Source: Clostridium frigoris (GTDB taxonomy: Bacteria > Bacillota > Clostridia > Clostridiales > Clostridiaceae). From it: a stretch of 64,000 nt of DNA. Below are positions 52,869 to 61,756 of the stretch, piece by piece; the stretch's first letter is position 1, and each line of letters begins with the position of its first letter. Below the pieces are notes generated by a model. The model saw only the letters and a program-made list of their open reading frames with translations. It was not told where the DNA came from and did no database searches. The position numbers were made by a program, and so were the translations under genes. The stretch lies in contig NZ_JAHLDV010000011.1 in the NCBI RefSeq assembly GCF_018861865.1, forward strand, positions 1 to 64,000, written 5' to 3'.

Positions 52869-52896
52869 AAAACAGCCGATATATCTCAGCTGTTTT
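52869..52896 (-). terminator. Terminator of the LysM/SleB gene
   Basis: Arms AAAACAGC / GCTGTTTT with a T-rich continuation on the minus strand. Confidence 0.65.
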
Positions 52897-52958
52897 GTTT
52901 TTGTACTTACACTTTTTCACACTCACGCAAATAAATTATTAAAGTTACTTTACAAACA

Positions 52959-53846
52959 TTATTTTAATAAGTACACAAATGTTAAATTACCTATTACTAT
53001 TGATATTGGTTGTGGCGCGGTTAGTCCTTTAGGAACACTGCCATCATAAAAAAACAATGCATTATTTGTTGGATCAACTCCGCTAAGAGCTTCACTCGCA
53101 GCCTTAAGAGCGCTTGCCTGTGCTGGTTTATTGATATTACCATTTAATACTGGTGTAAATTGATAACCTCCTTTTGTGCGTTCATTTATAACAGAACTGA
53201 TTGAATTAGGAAAATAACTGCTCTTAACTCTATTTACAACTATTGCGCCTACAGCAACTTGAGCACTATAAGATTCTCCTTGTGCCTCTGCAGTTATTAG
53301 TCTAGATAATAAGTTCAAATCACTTTCTGTATATTTTATTGCTATACGTTCTGACTTAGCTACCGTTTTATCTTGAACCTTTAATTTAACTTGCGCCGAC
53401 GTAGAACTAACTGTTACTGGAACCTTAATAATTTGTCCTGGGAGAATAGTATCATTTAATTTATTGTTAGCTTCCTTTAAGTCATTTAATGATTGTCCAC
53501 ATTTTTTAGCTATTACAGATAAGCAATCCCCACTTTTCACTATGTATGTTTTAGTTGGATTATTATTTGTTTGTACACTTGGTTTAAGATTAGCACTATT
53601 TTCTCCTGAAACTTTGATCGTTTGCCCAGGGAAAATAGTATCATTCCATTTGTTATTAGCTTTCCTTAAATCATTTAATGATTGTCCACATTTTTTAGCT
53701 ATTACAGATAAACAATCCCCATTTTTCACAATATAAGTTTTAGTTGTTAGTGAAGTTGCAAATACATTTTGTGATGTAATTGTTGCAACACCAATTGTTA
53801 ATGCTGATGCTAAGAAAATAGATTTAATACTTTTAAATTTATTCAT
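52959..53846 (-). CDS. Secreted cell-wall hydrolase with two LysM repeats and a SleB domain
   Basis: 295 aa. Signal peptide (ending near FATS). Two near-identical LysM modules (residues 36-80 and 97-142; each begins TKTYIVK and has GDCLSVIAKKCG with two cysteines), then a linker and a SleB (Hydrolase_2) domain: DLNLLSRLITAEAQGES, QVAVGAIVVNRV, YQFTPVLNG and NNALFFY. LysM binds glycan; SleB cleaves it. The hydrolase domain is paralogous to that at 29187. Confidence 0.92.
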   Translation of the reverse strand: MNKFKSIKSIFLASALTIGVATITSQNVFATSLTTKTYIVKNGDCLSVIAKKCGQSLNDLRKANNKWNDTIFPGQTIKVSGENSANLKPSVQTNNNPTKTYIVKSGDCLSVIAKKCGQSLNDLKEANNKLNDTILPGQIIKVPVTVSSTSAQVKLKVQDKTVAKSERIAIKYTESDLNLLSRLITAEAQGESYSAQVAVGAIVVNRVKSSYFPNSISSVINERTKGGYQFTPVLNGNINKPAQASALKAASEALSGVDPTNNALFFYDGSVPKGLTAPQPISIVIGNLTFVYLLK

Positions 53847-54144
53847 TTTAAGTGTCCTCCTAATGCCCTCCAGTTAAATTTGCTGTTTATGGTATAGGCA
53901 TATAAATTTATATAGTTTTACTCCAAAATTAAATTTTCGCTATTTTATTCTGAATATCGTCATATTATACCATAATATTATAAAGATGGTATGTTAACAA
54001 AATTCATTTTCTAATTTATGTAAATTTTATAGATAATACACGTTATAACATTGATGTTATAAAAATACGACAGCATGGTTTATTCATACTAAATGGTTTA
54101 CATATTCATGATATATGATAATATTAATATAAGAAGGTGAAAAA
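53847..54144. other. Intergenic region, divergent promoters
   Basis: Very AT-rich, no gene, no hairpin of note. Contains the upstream regions of the LysM/SleB gene and of the aldo/keto reductase. Confidence 0.5.
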
Positions 54145-55140
54145 ATGTCATATGTATCTAATAGTAAAAAATACTTAACAATGAAATATAATAAATGTGG
54201 TAGTAGCGGTTTAAAACTCTCTGCCATATCTCTTGGATTATGGCAAAATTTTGGTTATTCAGATTCCTTTGAAAACTCAAGAGATCTAATTCATAAGGCT
54301 TTCGACCTTGGAATTACACATTTCGATCTTGCCAATAATTATGGTCCTCCTGCTGGTTCTGCAGAAGAAAACTTCGGCAGAATCTTAAAACAAGATCTTT
54401 CAGGTTATAGAGATGAACTTGTTATCTCTACAAAAGCTGGTTACACAATGTGGCCTGGTCCGTATGGTGATTGGGGTTCAAAAAAATATTTAGTTTCAAG
54501 TCTTGACCAGAGTCTAAAAAGAACTGGACTCGATTATGTAGATATCTTTTATCATCATAGACCTGACCCAAATACCCCTTTAGAAGAAACTATGTCAGCT
54601 TTAGATTTAATAGTAAAACAAGGCAAAGCTCTTTATGTAGGCTTATCCAACTATAAACCAGCAGAAACTCAAAAGGCATCTGCTATACTTAAGAAATTAG
54701 GCACCCCTTGTTTAATTCACCAACCCTCTTATTCAATGTTTAACAGATGGATAGAGGATGGTCTTCAAGATGTTTTAGAGGAAGAAGGTATAGGTTGTAT
54801 AGCCTTTAAACCACTACACCAAGGTTTACTTACTACCAAATATTTAAATGGAATTCCTAAAGATTCTAGAGCAGCAGGTAAATCGGTTTTCTTACATTCT
54901 GAAGATATTACAAAAGTGCAATTAGAAAAAGTTGCTAAACTAAATGTTTTAGCAATGGAACGTTCACAAACTTTACCTCAACTAGCTTTAGCTTGGGTAT
55001 TAAGAGGTGATCGCGTTACTTCTGCACTAATAGGTGCAAGTAAGGTAAGTCAAATAGAAGATAACGTAGGCGCGCTCAATAATTTAGACTTTAGTTCGGA
55101 TGAACTCGAACGTATAGAACAAATATTAGCAAGTAAGTAG
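54145..55140 (+). CDS. Aldo/keto reductase (YghZ/Gpr-like)
   Basis: 331 aa, GAAGGTG site. The catalytic set of the AKR14-like family is visible: Asp and Tyr in HFDLANNYGPP, Lys in ISTKAGY and His in YHHRPDP, with LALAWVLRGDRVTSALIGAS as the NADPH-binding end. Closest to E. coli YghZ (L-glyceraldehyde 3-phosphate reductase), which also reduces methylglyoxal and other aldehydes. Monocistronic. Confidence 0.9.
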   Translation: MSYVSNSKKYLTMKYNKCGSSGLKLSAISLGLWQNFGYSDSFENSRDLIHKAFDLGITHFDLANNYGPPAGSAEENFGRILKQDLSGYRDELVISTKAGYTMWPGPYGDWGSKKYLVSSLDQSLKRTGLDYVDIFYHHRPDPNTPLEETMSALDLIVKQGKALYVGLSNYKPAETQKASAILKKLGTPCLIHQPSYSMFNRWIEDGLQDVLEEEGIGCIAFKPLHQGLLTTKYLNGIPKDSRAAGKSVFLHSEDITKVQLEKVAKLNVLAMERSQTLPQLALAWVLRGDRVTSALIGASKVSQIEDNVGALNNLDFSSDELERIEQILASK

Positions 55141-55244
55141 TTAGTTTAAATAAATTAATTAAATTTAAAGGCTTCTATTTGTGTGAATACAACTGCTTAA
55201 TATATAAACTTTAAGCACTTAAATAGATGAATATACAATATAAC

Positions 55245-55273
55245 TTGCTTTTTGTAATAACCTGTGATATTAT
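55245..55273 (+). promoter_or_regulatory. Promoter of the cold-shock gene with long leader
   Basis: TTGCTT (55245-55250), exactly 17 bp, TATTAT (55268-55273). The leader to the csp start would be about 138 nt, as in other cspA-type mRNAs whose 5' region folds as a thermosensor. Confidence 0.6.
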
Positions 55274-55418
55274 TAAGGAGTACTTAAATGAATAGTGAAT
55301 AATGAAGCGCAGATATATTTCAAATATAATTTTTAAAATATAGTATTTTGTTATCAAAATTTTATTGGTTTGTTATTTCAAGTAGTTTAAGAAATAAAAT
55401 TTCGGAGGTATACATTAT

Positions 55419-55616
55419 ATGAATGGTACAGTTAAATGGTTTAATGGTGAAAAAGGATTTGGTTTTATTACAGGAGAAGACGGAGTAGATGTTTTCGCAC
55501 ATTTCTCTCAAATAAATTCAGATGGTTACAAATCACTTGATGAAGGTCAAAAAGTTTCTTTTGACATCGTTAAAGGACCTAAAGGCCCACAAGCAGAAAA
55601 TATTACTGTTCTTTAG
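55419..55616 (+). CDS. Cold-shock protein, CspA family
   Basis: 65 aa. Consensus cold-shock domain: [13 protein letters not shown] (RNP1) and VFAHF (RNP2), [19 protein letters not shown]. Strong GGAGG site. It binds RNA and melts structure at low temperature. The long leader and the DbpA-like helicase 200 bp downstream support a cold-response cluster. Terminated at 55628-55657. Confidence 0.95.
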   Translation: MNGTVKWFNGEKGFGFITGEDGVDVFAHFSQINSDGYKSLDEGQKVSFDIVKGPKGPQAENITVL

Positions 55617-55627
55617 TAGTAATATTA

Positions 55628-55657
55628 GACCAGTAAATAGGAAACTATTTACTGGTC
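55628..55657 (+). terminator. Terminator of csp
   Basis: Arms GACCAGTAAATAG / CTATTTACTGGTC, GAAA-type loop, T-rich tail. Confidence 0.85.
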
Positions 55658-55817
55658 TTTTTGCTTTTTGTAAAAGTCATAGGCTGTGGTATTATATCTC
55701 AAGCTGTGGCTTTTTTTAGATTGTGTTTATAAAAAAACACCTTATACTTTATTTCTCGTAGAATTTCATGGGTGTGCTATAATAAAAAGGTTAGTATATA
55801 TATTGGGAGATGATTGA

Positions 55818-57275
55818 ATGATAAAAGAAAACCTTAACGAGTATAATTTAAGTACTGATTTATTAAAAGCAATTAGTTTGCTAAATTTTAAAGATTTTAC
55901 AAAAGTTCAAAAGCAAGTTATACCTGCAGTCCTAGCACAAAAGGATGTGGTAGTAAAATCTAAAACCGGAAGTGGAAAAACCGCAGCATATGCCATCCCT
56001 ATTTGCCAGTTAGTTGATTGGGAGGAAAATAAACCTCAGGCATTAGTAATTACACCAACAAGAGAGCTTGCTATCCAAGTCAAAGAAGATATTTTTAATA
56101 TAGGTAGATTTAAAAGACTTAAAGTATGTGCTGTTTATGGAAAGTCACCTTTCAACGATCAAAAAAAAGAACTTAAACAAAAAACACATGTAGTGGTTGG
56201 TACCCCTGGTCGCATTATGGATCATATAGAAAAAGGTACACTTGATACATCTGATATAAAATATCTTGTAATAGATGAAGCAGACGAAATGCTTAATATG
56301 GGATTCGTAGATCAAATAGAATCAATACTAAGTGGTTTATCAAAAGACCGTATAACCATGTTATTGTCAGCTACAATGCCAAAAGACATACATAGTTTAT
56401 GTAACAGATATATGAAAGATGCTATATATATAGAAATTGAGGATGAAAATAAAGCATCTGATAATATATGTCAGCAGCAATATAACGTACATGAATTTGA
56501 TAAAATAGATCTTTTAAGCGATTTAACTACTGTTGAAAACCCAGATAGTTGTATTATATTTTGCAATACAAAAGTGAAGGTAGATTCAGTTTATAATGAC
56601 CTATTAGATCTTGAGTATACTTGTAAAAAAATACACGGCGGTATGGAACAGAGTGATAGATTAAGAGTAATGAATGATTTTAAAAAGGGTTATTTTAGAT
56701 ATCTTGTAGCTACAGATGTTGCAGCTCGTGGTATAGACATAGATAACATTACGCTTGTAATTAATTATGATATTCCAGAGGATAAGGAAAGTTATGTACA
56801 TAGAATAGGAAGAACTGGTCGTATAGGTAAGCTGGGCCATGCTATTACTTTCGTAACAAATCGTGATGATAGGTTTTTGTACGATATAGAGCAGTATATT
56901 GGCAAGGAAATCCCTTTAGAAGAAAGACCTGAAGCTGAAATCATAAATAATGCCAAAGAGGAATTTATTAAAAAAATGGATACAAGGCCTGTTGTTAAAG
57001 AATCAAAAGGAGCAGAACTTAGTAAAGAAATTATGAAATTACATATTAATGCAGGTAAAAAGACAAAGATGAGAGCGACAGATATCGTAGGTACCCTTTG
57101 TAGTATTGACGGAATGACTAAGGACGATATAGGCATCATTAATATAATAGATATATCTACTTTTGTAGAAATATTAAATAATAAAGGTGAATTGGTGTTC
57201 GAAGCGCTTCAAAATACACCTATCAAAGGAAGACTACGCACAGTAAGTAAGGACATCTTAGCAGATAGATATTAA
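55818..57275 (+). CDS. dbpA: DEAD-box RNA helicase, DbpA/YxiN type
   Basis: 485 aa. Q-motif FTKVQKQVIP, motif I SKTGSGKT, Ia TPTRELA, II VIDEADEM, III LSATMP, V VATDVAARGID and VI HRIGRTGRIGK are all present. The C-terminal ~80 residues (KTKMRATDIVGTLCSIDGM...GRLRTVSKDI) match the RRM-like domain that anchors DbpA to hairpin 92 of 23S rRNA for 50S assembly. GGGAG site and extended -10 TGCTATAAT (-10 hexamer 55778-55783). Follows csp by about 200 bp but has its own promoter. Confidence 0.93.
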   Translation: MIKENLNEYNLSTDLLKAISLLNFKDFTKVQKQVIPAVLAQKDVVVKSKTGSGKTAAYAIPICQLVDWEENKPQALVITPTRELAIQVKEDIFNIGRFKRLKVCAVYGKSPFNDQKKELKQKTHVVVGTPGRIMDHIEKGTLDTSDIKYLVIDEADEMLNMGFVDQIESILSGLSKDRITMLLSATMPKDIHSLCNRYMKDAIYIEIEDENKASDNICQQQYNVHEFDKIDLLSDLTTVENPDSCIIFCNTKVKVDSVYNDLLDLEYTCKKIHGGMEQSDRLRVMNDFKKGYFRYLVATDVAARGIDIDNITLVINYDIPEDKESYVHRIGRTGRIGKLGHAITFVTNRDDRFLYDIEQYIGKEIPLEERPEAEIINNAKEEFIKKMDTRPVVKESKGAELSKEIMKLHINAGKKTKMRATDIVGTLCSIDGMTKDDIGIINIIDISTFVEILNNKGELVFEALQNTPIKGRLRTVSKDILADRY

Positions 57276-57334
57276 TATTTTGGTACCTATAGAATTGACA
57301 CTTAAAAATAAAGTGTAAAACTCTACTGGGTACT

Positions 57335-57562
57335 TTATTTATTTGGTTTAATATGATCATCGCCTTTAAATTCTAAAATATCCCCTGGCTGACACTTAAG
57401 CTCACTACATATAGCCTCAAGGGTTGAGAATCTTATTGCCTTTGCCTTATTGGTTTTAAGTATAGATAAATTTGATTTTGTAATTCCCACTCTAATTGCA
57501 AGGTCCGATAAATTAATCTTCCTTTTTGCCATCATTACATCTAGATTTACTATTATTGCCAT
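57335..57562 (-). CDS. XRE/Cro-like small HTH regulator (YozG type)
   Basis: 75 aa from the ATG at 57562; GAGGTG is just upstream, and the GTG of that site opens the longer frame. Helix-turn-helix KRKINLSDLAIRVGITKSNLSILK and the ending KCQPGDILEF are typical of the small YozG/Xre group that pairs with DUF2975 membrane proteins. Downstream of the DUF2975 gene by 36 bp, so one operon. Confidence 0.85.
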   Translation of the reverse strand: MAIIVNLDVMMAKRKINLSDLAIRVGITKSNLSILKTNKAKAIRFSTLEAICSELKCQPGDILEFKGDDHIKPNK

Positions 57563-57598
57563 GTATTTCACCTCAATTTATTCATATCTCGTGAATAT

Positions 57599-58093
57599 CT
57601 ATATAGTTAAGTCATTTTCTTCTTTAACCTCAATTGCCTGTTTAAAAACCTTAGAAAGAATTGCTGTAAAACAACCTGCAAAGAAAAAAATTATAAACTC
57701 AATGTCTGTATGTATACCACTCGCATCGATTTCTATTAACCTAAAGTTTAAAAATTGATTATTAATAAAAAAATTAATCACGTAGCAACCTGAAACTGTA
57801 AAACACGCAATAGCAACATTTCTTAAACTTTTAACATTTTTCCATACAAAAGGGGTCATTTTAACTAATGAATTCATAATACATCTAAGATAATACATTA
57901 TGCAAAGTAATGCGAACCCACCTAGGATAAATAGAATAAATGTAATAATATTTTTAGGATTAAATAAATTTGTTTGCTCAATTATCAATGCTTTTCTAAG
58001 TATAAATAAATATACAACAAAACCCATGATAATTAAAAAATCTAACATTAACTTTAATAAAGATGATAAAGAAGTTTTTCCATAATACTTCAT
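57599..58093 (-). CDS. DUF2975 membrane protein
   Basis: 164 aa from the ATG at 58093, with GGAGG eight bases upstream. Four spans (about 12-34, 48-72, 92-112, 130-152). Matches the DUF2975 family, usually next to a YozG-like HTH gene as here; the pair may be a membrane sensor and its regulator. Function unknown. Confidence 0.82.
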   Translation of the reverse strand: MKYYGKTSLSSLLKLMLDFLIIMGFVVYLFILRKALIIEQTNLFNPKNIITFILFILGGFALLCIMYYLRCIMNSLVKMTPFVWKNVKSLRNVAIACFTVSGCYVINFFINNQFLNFRLIEIDASGIHTDIEFIIFFFAGCFTAILSKVFKQAIEVKEENDLTI

Positions 58094-58316
58094 AAAAATT
58101 TCCTCCATAATTTATATATACTTATATATGCTTATATAAACTTTAAAATAATATTATCACATTGATTTTCTTTTTACAATATAGATTCACTGTTTATCAA
58201 TGAATCCATATTGTAATACACAAATTATCTTTATATAATATGAAGTTGCCGTTTAGCTTTATTCAAATAAAAGTAATAATTAATATCTCAAAGAATATAT
58301 TATAAGATAACACAAA

Positions 58317-58355
58317 TTACAATTGTAAACTAAAGCTTATAATTACAGTTGTAAT
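58317..58355 (+). promoter_or_regulatory. Twin BlaI/MecI-type operators around a -10 box
   Basis: TTACAATTGTAA (58317-58328, perfect palindrome) and TTACAGTTGTAA (58343-58354), centres 26 bp apart, share the TACA/TGTA core of BlaI/MecI sites. TATAAT (58338-58343) lies between them. Confidence 0.7.
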
Positions 58356-58375
58356 CTAAATGGGGTGATATATCC

Positions 58376-58768
58376 ATGTATAAAATGTCTAAAATATCAA
58401 ATGCTGAATGGGCAATAATGAAAATAATATGGAACAATTGTGAAATTTCATCAAACAATATTATAAAAGAATTAAAAGATAAATCTGAGTGGAAACCAGC
58501 TACAGTTAAAAGTTTGATTAATAGATTATTAAATAAAAATATAATTGGATTTAATAAATTAGGTTATGAATATTTATATTATCCTTTGGTTTCAGAAGAT
58601 GAGTGTATAAAATTAGAAAGCTTTTCCTTTGTTAATAGAGTATTTAATGGTTCTATTAAATCTATGCTATTGACCTTCGCCAAATCAGAGGAGATATCTG
58701 AATTAGATATAAAAGAATTAAAAGACATACTAAATCAACTTATTAGAGTAAAATGTGAGGAGGATTAA
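58376..58768 (+). CDS. blaI: BlaI/MecI-family transcriptional repressor
   Basis: 130 aa, GGGGTGATA site. Winged helix ISNAEWAIMKIIWNNCEISSNN, PATVKSLINRLLNK and YYPLVSEDE are typical; the C-terminal dimer helix is present. BlaI proteins repress penicillin-resistance genes until cleaved by a BlaR1 protease. No blaR1 is adjacent; the gene overlaps the ribosome site of a SpoIIP paralogue instead. Twin operators precede it, implying autorepression. Confidence 0.9.
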   Translation: MYKMSKISNAEWAIMKIIWNNCEISSNNIIKELKDKSEWKPATVKSLINRLLNKNIIGFNKLGYEYLYYPLVSEDECIKLESFSFVNRVFNGSIKSMLLTFAKSEEISELDIKELKDILNQLIRVKCEED

Positions 58769-58769
58769 T

Positions 58770-59852
58770 GTGAGGCATAATAGTATTAAAAAATATAATA
58801 ATAGTAGGATTCTTTTAAGCATTTTAACATTTCTTTTTATTTTTTTATTAGGCCTAGTTTTACCCAAAAGCGCTAATGCGACTAGTGAAGGAAAATCTCA
58901 AAATTATTTTTTCGTTAAGGCTATTAGTAATACATTAGCTTTATTTAATTCTCCAAGCAATGGAGAACAGGAGACCAACAGTGAAATCAAGTATTCAATC
59001 CTATCATTTTTAGGAATAGACACTTCCAATCCTATATCTATAATAACAAAAGAAATTGCATATTTAGATAAAAACAAAGTCAGTAATATTGTAAATGATG
59101 AAGGTGATGATATAAACTCAATTGTTCCCTTTAAATTGGTTGATAATCAGGTAAATAAGTCTTCAGATCCAAGTGTTGTAGCAAACCTAATTAATAACAA
59201 TTTGAAACAAACCCTAAATAAATCAAAGCCACGAGTACTAATATATCATTCCCATACCACAGAATCTTATAAATTTTCAGAAAAAGATACAACTAAAACT
59301 GCATTTAATGCGGATGATGCATTAAATGTATGTGCTGTAGGAGATGTAATAGCATCGCAACTAGAAACTAAATATGGAATTTCTGTGATACATGATAAAA
59401 CTGTAAATAATGTACCTGATTATAATTCATCCTATAAAAATTCTGGAATTAATTTAGATAAGTATTTAAAAAAATATGGTGATTTTGATTTAATTATAGA
59501 TTTACATAGAGATGGTGTTCCAACCTCTAGTAATAACGTATTAAAGGCTAAAATAAATGGAGAAGATGTTGCTAAATTTCTATTTGTAGTTACACGTCAA
59601 AACCCTAGATATACTAAGCAAAAGAAGCTCGTAGACTCAATGGTTGGAATATCGAATAAATTATTTCCAAATCTTTTAGATCCTAGAGAAATTTATTATG
59701 CTGACTGGGGAATAAATTTTTATAATCAAAACAGAAGTAATAATGCATTGCTTGTTGAAGTCGGAAATAATAATAATACTATCGCACAGGTAAAAAATAC
59801 TGGTATGTATTTATCAAGAATATTTGCAGAGCAATTAAATGGTAAAAAATGA
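58770..59852 (+). CDS. spoIIP: SpoIIP-family N-acetylmuramoyl-L-alanine amidase
   Basis: 360 aa from the GTG at 58770, six bases after GGAGG. One N-terminal anchor (about 14-33) and a SpoIIP domain: PRVLIYHSHTTESYKFSE with the zinc-binding His and Glu, DLIIDLHRDG and the end NALLVEVGNNNNT. SpoIIP cleaves stem peptides to thin septal peptidoglycan during engulfment. Co-transcription with blaI (stop and start one base apart) is unusual and suggests a vegetative, antibiotic- or wall-stress-linked paralogue rather than the sporulation copy. Confidence 0.9.
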   Translation: MRHNSIKKYNNSRILLSILTFLFIFLLGLVLPKSANATSEGKSQNYFFVKAISNTLALFNSPSNGEQETNSEIKYSILSFLGIDTSNPISIITKEIAYLDKNKVSNIVNDEGDDINSIVPFKLVDNQVNKSSDPSVVANLINNNLKQTLNKSKPRVLIYHSHTTESYKFSEKDTTKTAFNADDALNVCAVGDVIASQLETKYGISVIHDKTVNNVPDYNSSYKNSGINLDKYLKKYGDFDLIIDLHRDGVPTSSNNVLKAKINGEDVAKFLFVVTRQNPRYTKQKKLVDSMVGISNKLFPNLLDPREIYYADWGINFYNQNRSNNALLVEVGNNNNTIAQVKNTGMYLSRIFAEQLNGKK

Positions 59853-59877
59853 TTAAGTGACGAGTGACCACTCCTTT

Positions 59878-59912
59878 TGAATGTAACCTTATGATGTTAC
59901 ATTCATTTTTTT
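59878..59912 (+). terminator. Terminator of the blaI-spoIIP operon
   Basis: Perfect 10-bp arms TGAATGTAAC / GTTACATTCA and a T7 tail. Confidence 0.85.
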
Positions 59913-59928
59913 ATAAAAAATATATAAA

Positions 59929-60582
59929 TTATTTAATAATGAGACCTAGTATACTTGATAATGAAATTGCTTGGGTTGATGTAACCCTTACTCCTTTAAC
60001 ATCAACTATATTTACTCCCATACCTTCAATGTTACAACTAGTAAAATCTATCCCTTTAAGACTTGTGTAATTCATTTGAGCCCCAATCAAATTAGATTCC
60101 CTAAATTCAACCTTTATAAACTTTGAATTTTGAAAATCCGAAGAACGTAATTGACATTCAAGAAATGCAACTTGCTTACAATCAGAATAACTAAAGAAAG
60201 CAAATTCACCATTGCAGTTATCAAAAATTACATCTCTAAAAGTTGTCTCACTTAAATTAATGCCAATGATTTTACAATTTATAAATTCAACTCTATGTAA
60301 TGATGCTTCATTAAAATCCACATTTGATAAATCACAATTTTCAAATTTTACATCTGTCATCTCTATACGTCTAAAAGTTATTTTATTGAAAATAACTTTT
60401 GTAAATATTACTTGTTTAAAATTCACCCTGTCAGCTTCATTATTCTCGTAGCAGAAATTACTAACTGTTCCAAAAGAGATGATACTCTCATCCTCAATAT
60501 TCTCCTTAGATAAGTCTATTATATCTAAATCAGCATCAAATTTAGGTCTTATAACTTTTGTTTTTAATTTTTTCTCTTCCAT
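59929..60582 (-). CDS. Pentapeptide-repeat protein
   Basis: 217 aa from the ATG at 60582 after GGAGGG. About 25 consecutive repeats of the A(D/N)LXX type (VKFENCDLSNVDFNEASL, VEFRESNLIGAQMNYTSL), which fold as a right-handed quadrilateral beta-helix. No signal or membrane span. Some such proteins mimic DNA and protect gyrase; here the role is unknown. Confidence 0.85.
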   Translation of the reverse strand: MEEKKLKTKVIRPKFDADLDIIDLSKENIEDESIISFGTVSNFCYENNEADRVNFKQVIFTKVIFNKITFRRIEMTDVKFENCDLSNVDFNEASLHRVEFINCKIIGINLSETTFRDVIFDNCNGEFAFFSYSDCKQVAFLECQLRSSDFQNSKFIKVEFRESNLIGAQMNYTSLKGIDFTSCNIEGMGVNIVDVKGVRVTSTQAISLSSILGLIIK

Positions 60583-60735
60583 ATGTATTCCCTCCATTTA
60601 ATCTTAAAACAAACATGATTTTATGCATGTGCTTTACTAAATAACCGCTTTATTTTTTATGATTACAAATATAATTATAGTATACTCTTTTAATTTAATC
60701 CAGGTAAGTGTAGATCTTGGATAATACTAAACGAA

Positions 60736-60787
60736 TTAAGGCTATAAAAGAACTACCCTTTTAAAGTAACTTCTTTTATAGCCTTAA
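60736..60787 (-). terminator. Long inverted repeat at the 3' end of the hydrolase gene
   Basis: TTAAGGCTATAAAAGAA / TTCTTTTATAGCCTTAA with a 17-nt loop. It includes the last codons of the gene, so termination or mRNA stability could be affected. Confidence 0.45.
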
Positions 60788-61592
60788 ATACAAGCTTTCC
60801 TGCCTTAATAGGCCTCTCTAATATAAATAAATGCCCATATTCTTTAAGTGAAATAAATTTTCTATATCTAAAACTTTTTATTGTTTTAAGTATCTCTTCT
60901 TCACTAAAAAAGCAATCCTCCTTACCTAAAAATGCAATAACAGACTTGTTATTATCTATCATCAATTCATTTTTAGAAATTTCGTTCATGCTATCACACT
61001 CCAGAAAATCTGCATGACAATTAGCTGACAATGTACATATTAAATTAGGATTTAGATATTTAATATACCAAGGAGTCTTATTTGTACAATTTTTCTCCAT
61101 TAGTGATTTTATATTAAATGTTTTAGTTTCTTTATTATATAATCCTTTAATAACTGACTTATCATACCTTGTAAATCTAGCACTAGCAAATAAAATGCAG
61201 AGGTCTATATTCTTTTCTAACAGCTTTCTATTAACAATATTTAGAAGTGTCATACCACCAATTGAATAACCAAGCAATATAACTTTCGCGCTACAATAAT
61301 TTTGTTTAATTAGCTGTTTTATCACATTCACTTGAAAATCAACCAAATCGTTTCCATTAGTTAAAGGTTCTCCCTTAGATAAGGATTTCCCAAATCCATG
61401 CCCCGGTGTATTAATTATAATAACTTCAGTTTCCTTAAACTGCTTTGCAAATATAGCGTAATTCGACGCATAAGTGGCTGCCCCAGTAAGAATTATAACC
61501 GTATTATATCGTGGTTTAGGCTCCACTTTTTTCAAACAAATAATTTCTTTATTATTAATAATTAATTTAATCTTCTTAAGCCAAACGCCCAC
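60753..61592 (-). CDS. Alpha/beta-hydrolase family protein
   Basis: 279 aa, GTG start after GAGGCG. Nucleophile elbow GYSIGGM (Ser), acid Asp in FLGKEDCF and His in YGHLFIL; the cap region is short. Likely esterase or lipase-type, substrate unknown. Its 3' end lies inside a long inverted repeat (60736-60787). Monocistronic. Confidence 0.82.
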   Translation of the reverse strand: MGVWLKKIKLIINNKEIICLKKVEPKPRYNTVIILTGAATYASNYAIFAKQFKETEVIIINTPGHGFGKSLSKGEPLTNGNDLVDFQVNVIKQLIKQNYCSAKVILLGYSIGGMTLLNIVNRKLLEKNIDLCILFASARFTRYDKSVIKGLYNKETKTFNIKSLMEKNCTNKTPWYIKYLNPNLICTLSANCHADFLECDSMNEISKNELMIDNNKSVIAFLGKEDCFFSEEEILKTIKSFRYRKFISLKEYGHLFILERPIKAGKLVFKAIKEVTLKG

Positions 61593-61722
61593 TCAAATTC
61601 GCCTCTTTTTCTATTCTATTTTTATTATATTGCCCACTATTTCTTTATATAAATCTATTTACTAATTTTAATTGTTATCGTAGTAGCACTTTTTATAAAA
61701 GTTATAGCTTTTAATAATTAAA

Positions 61723-61749
61723 AAATAGACAATATATAATTGTCTATTT
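61723..61749 (-). terminator. Terminator of the opp operon
   Basis: Arms AAATAGACAAT / ATTGTCTATTT followed on the minus strand by a T6 run. Confidence 0.8.
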
Positions 61750-61756
61750 CTATAAT

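Noticed and set aside
55288-55302. Four-codon leader peptide (MNSE) with AAGGAG before it
   Set aside because: Its ribosome site would lie at or before the predicted transcription start, so it would not be translated from that promoter.
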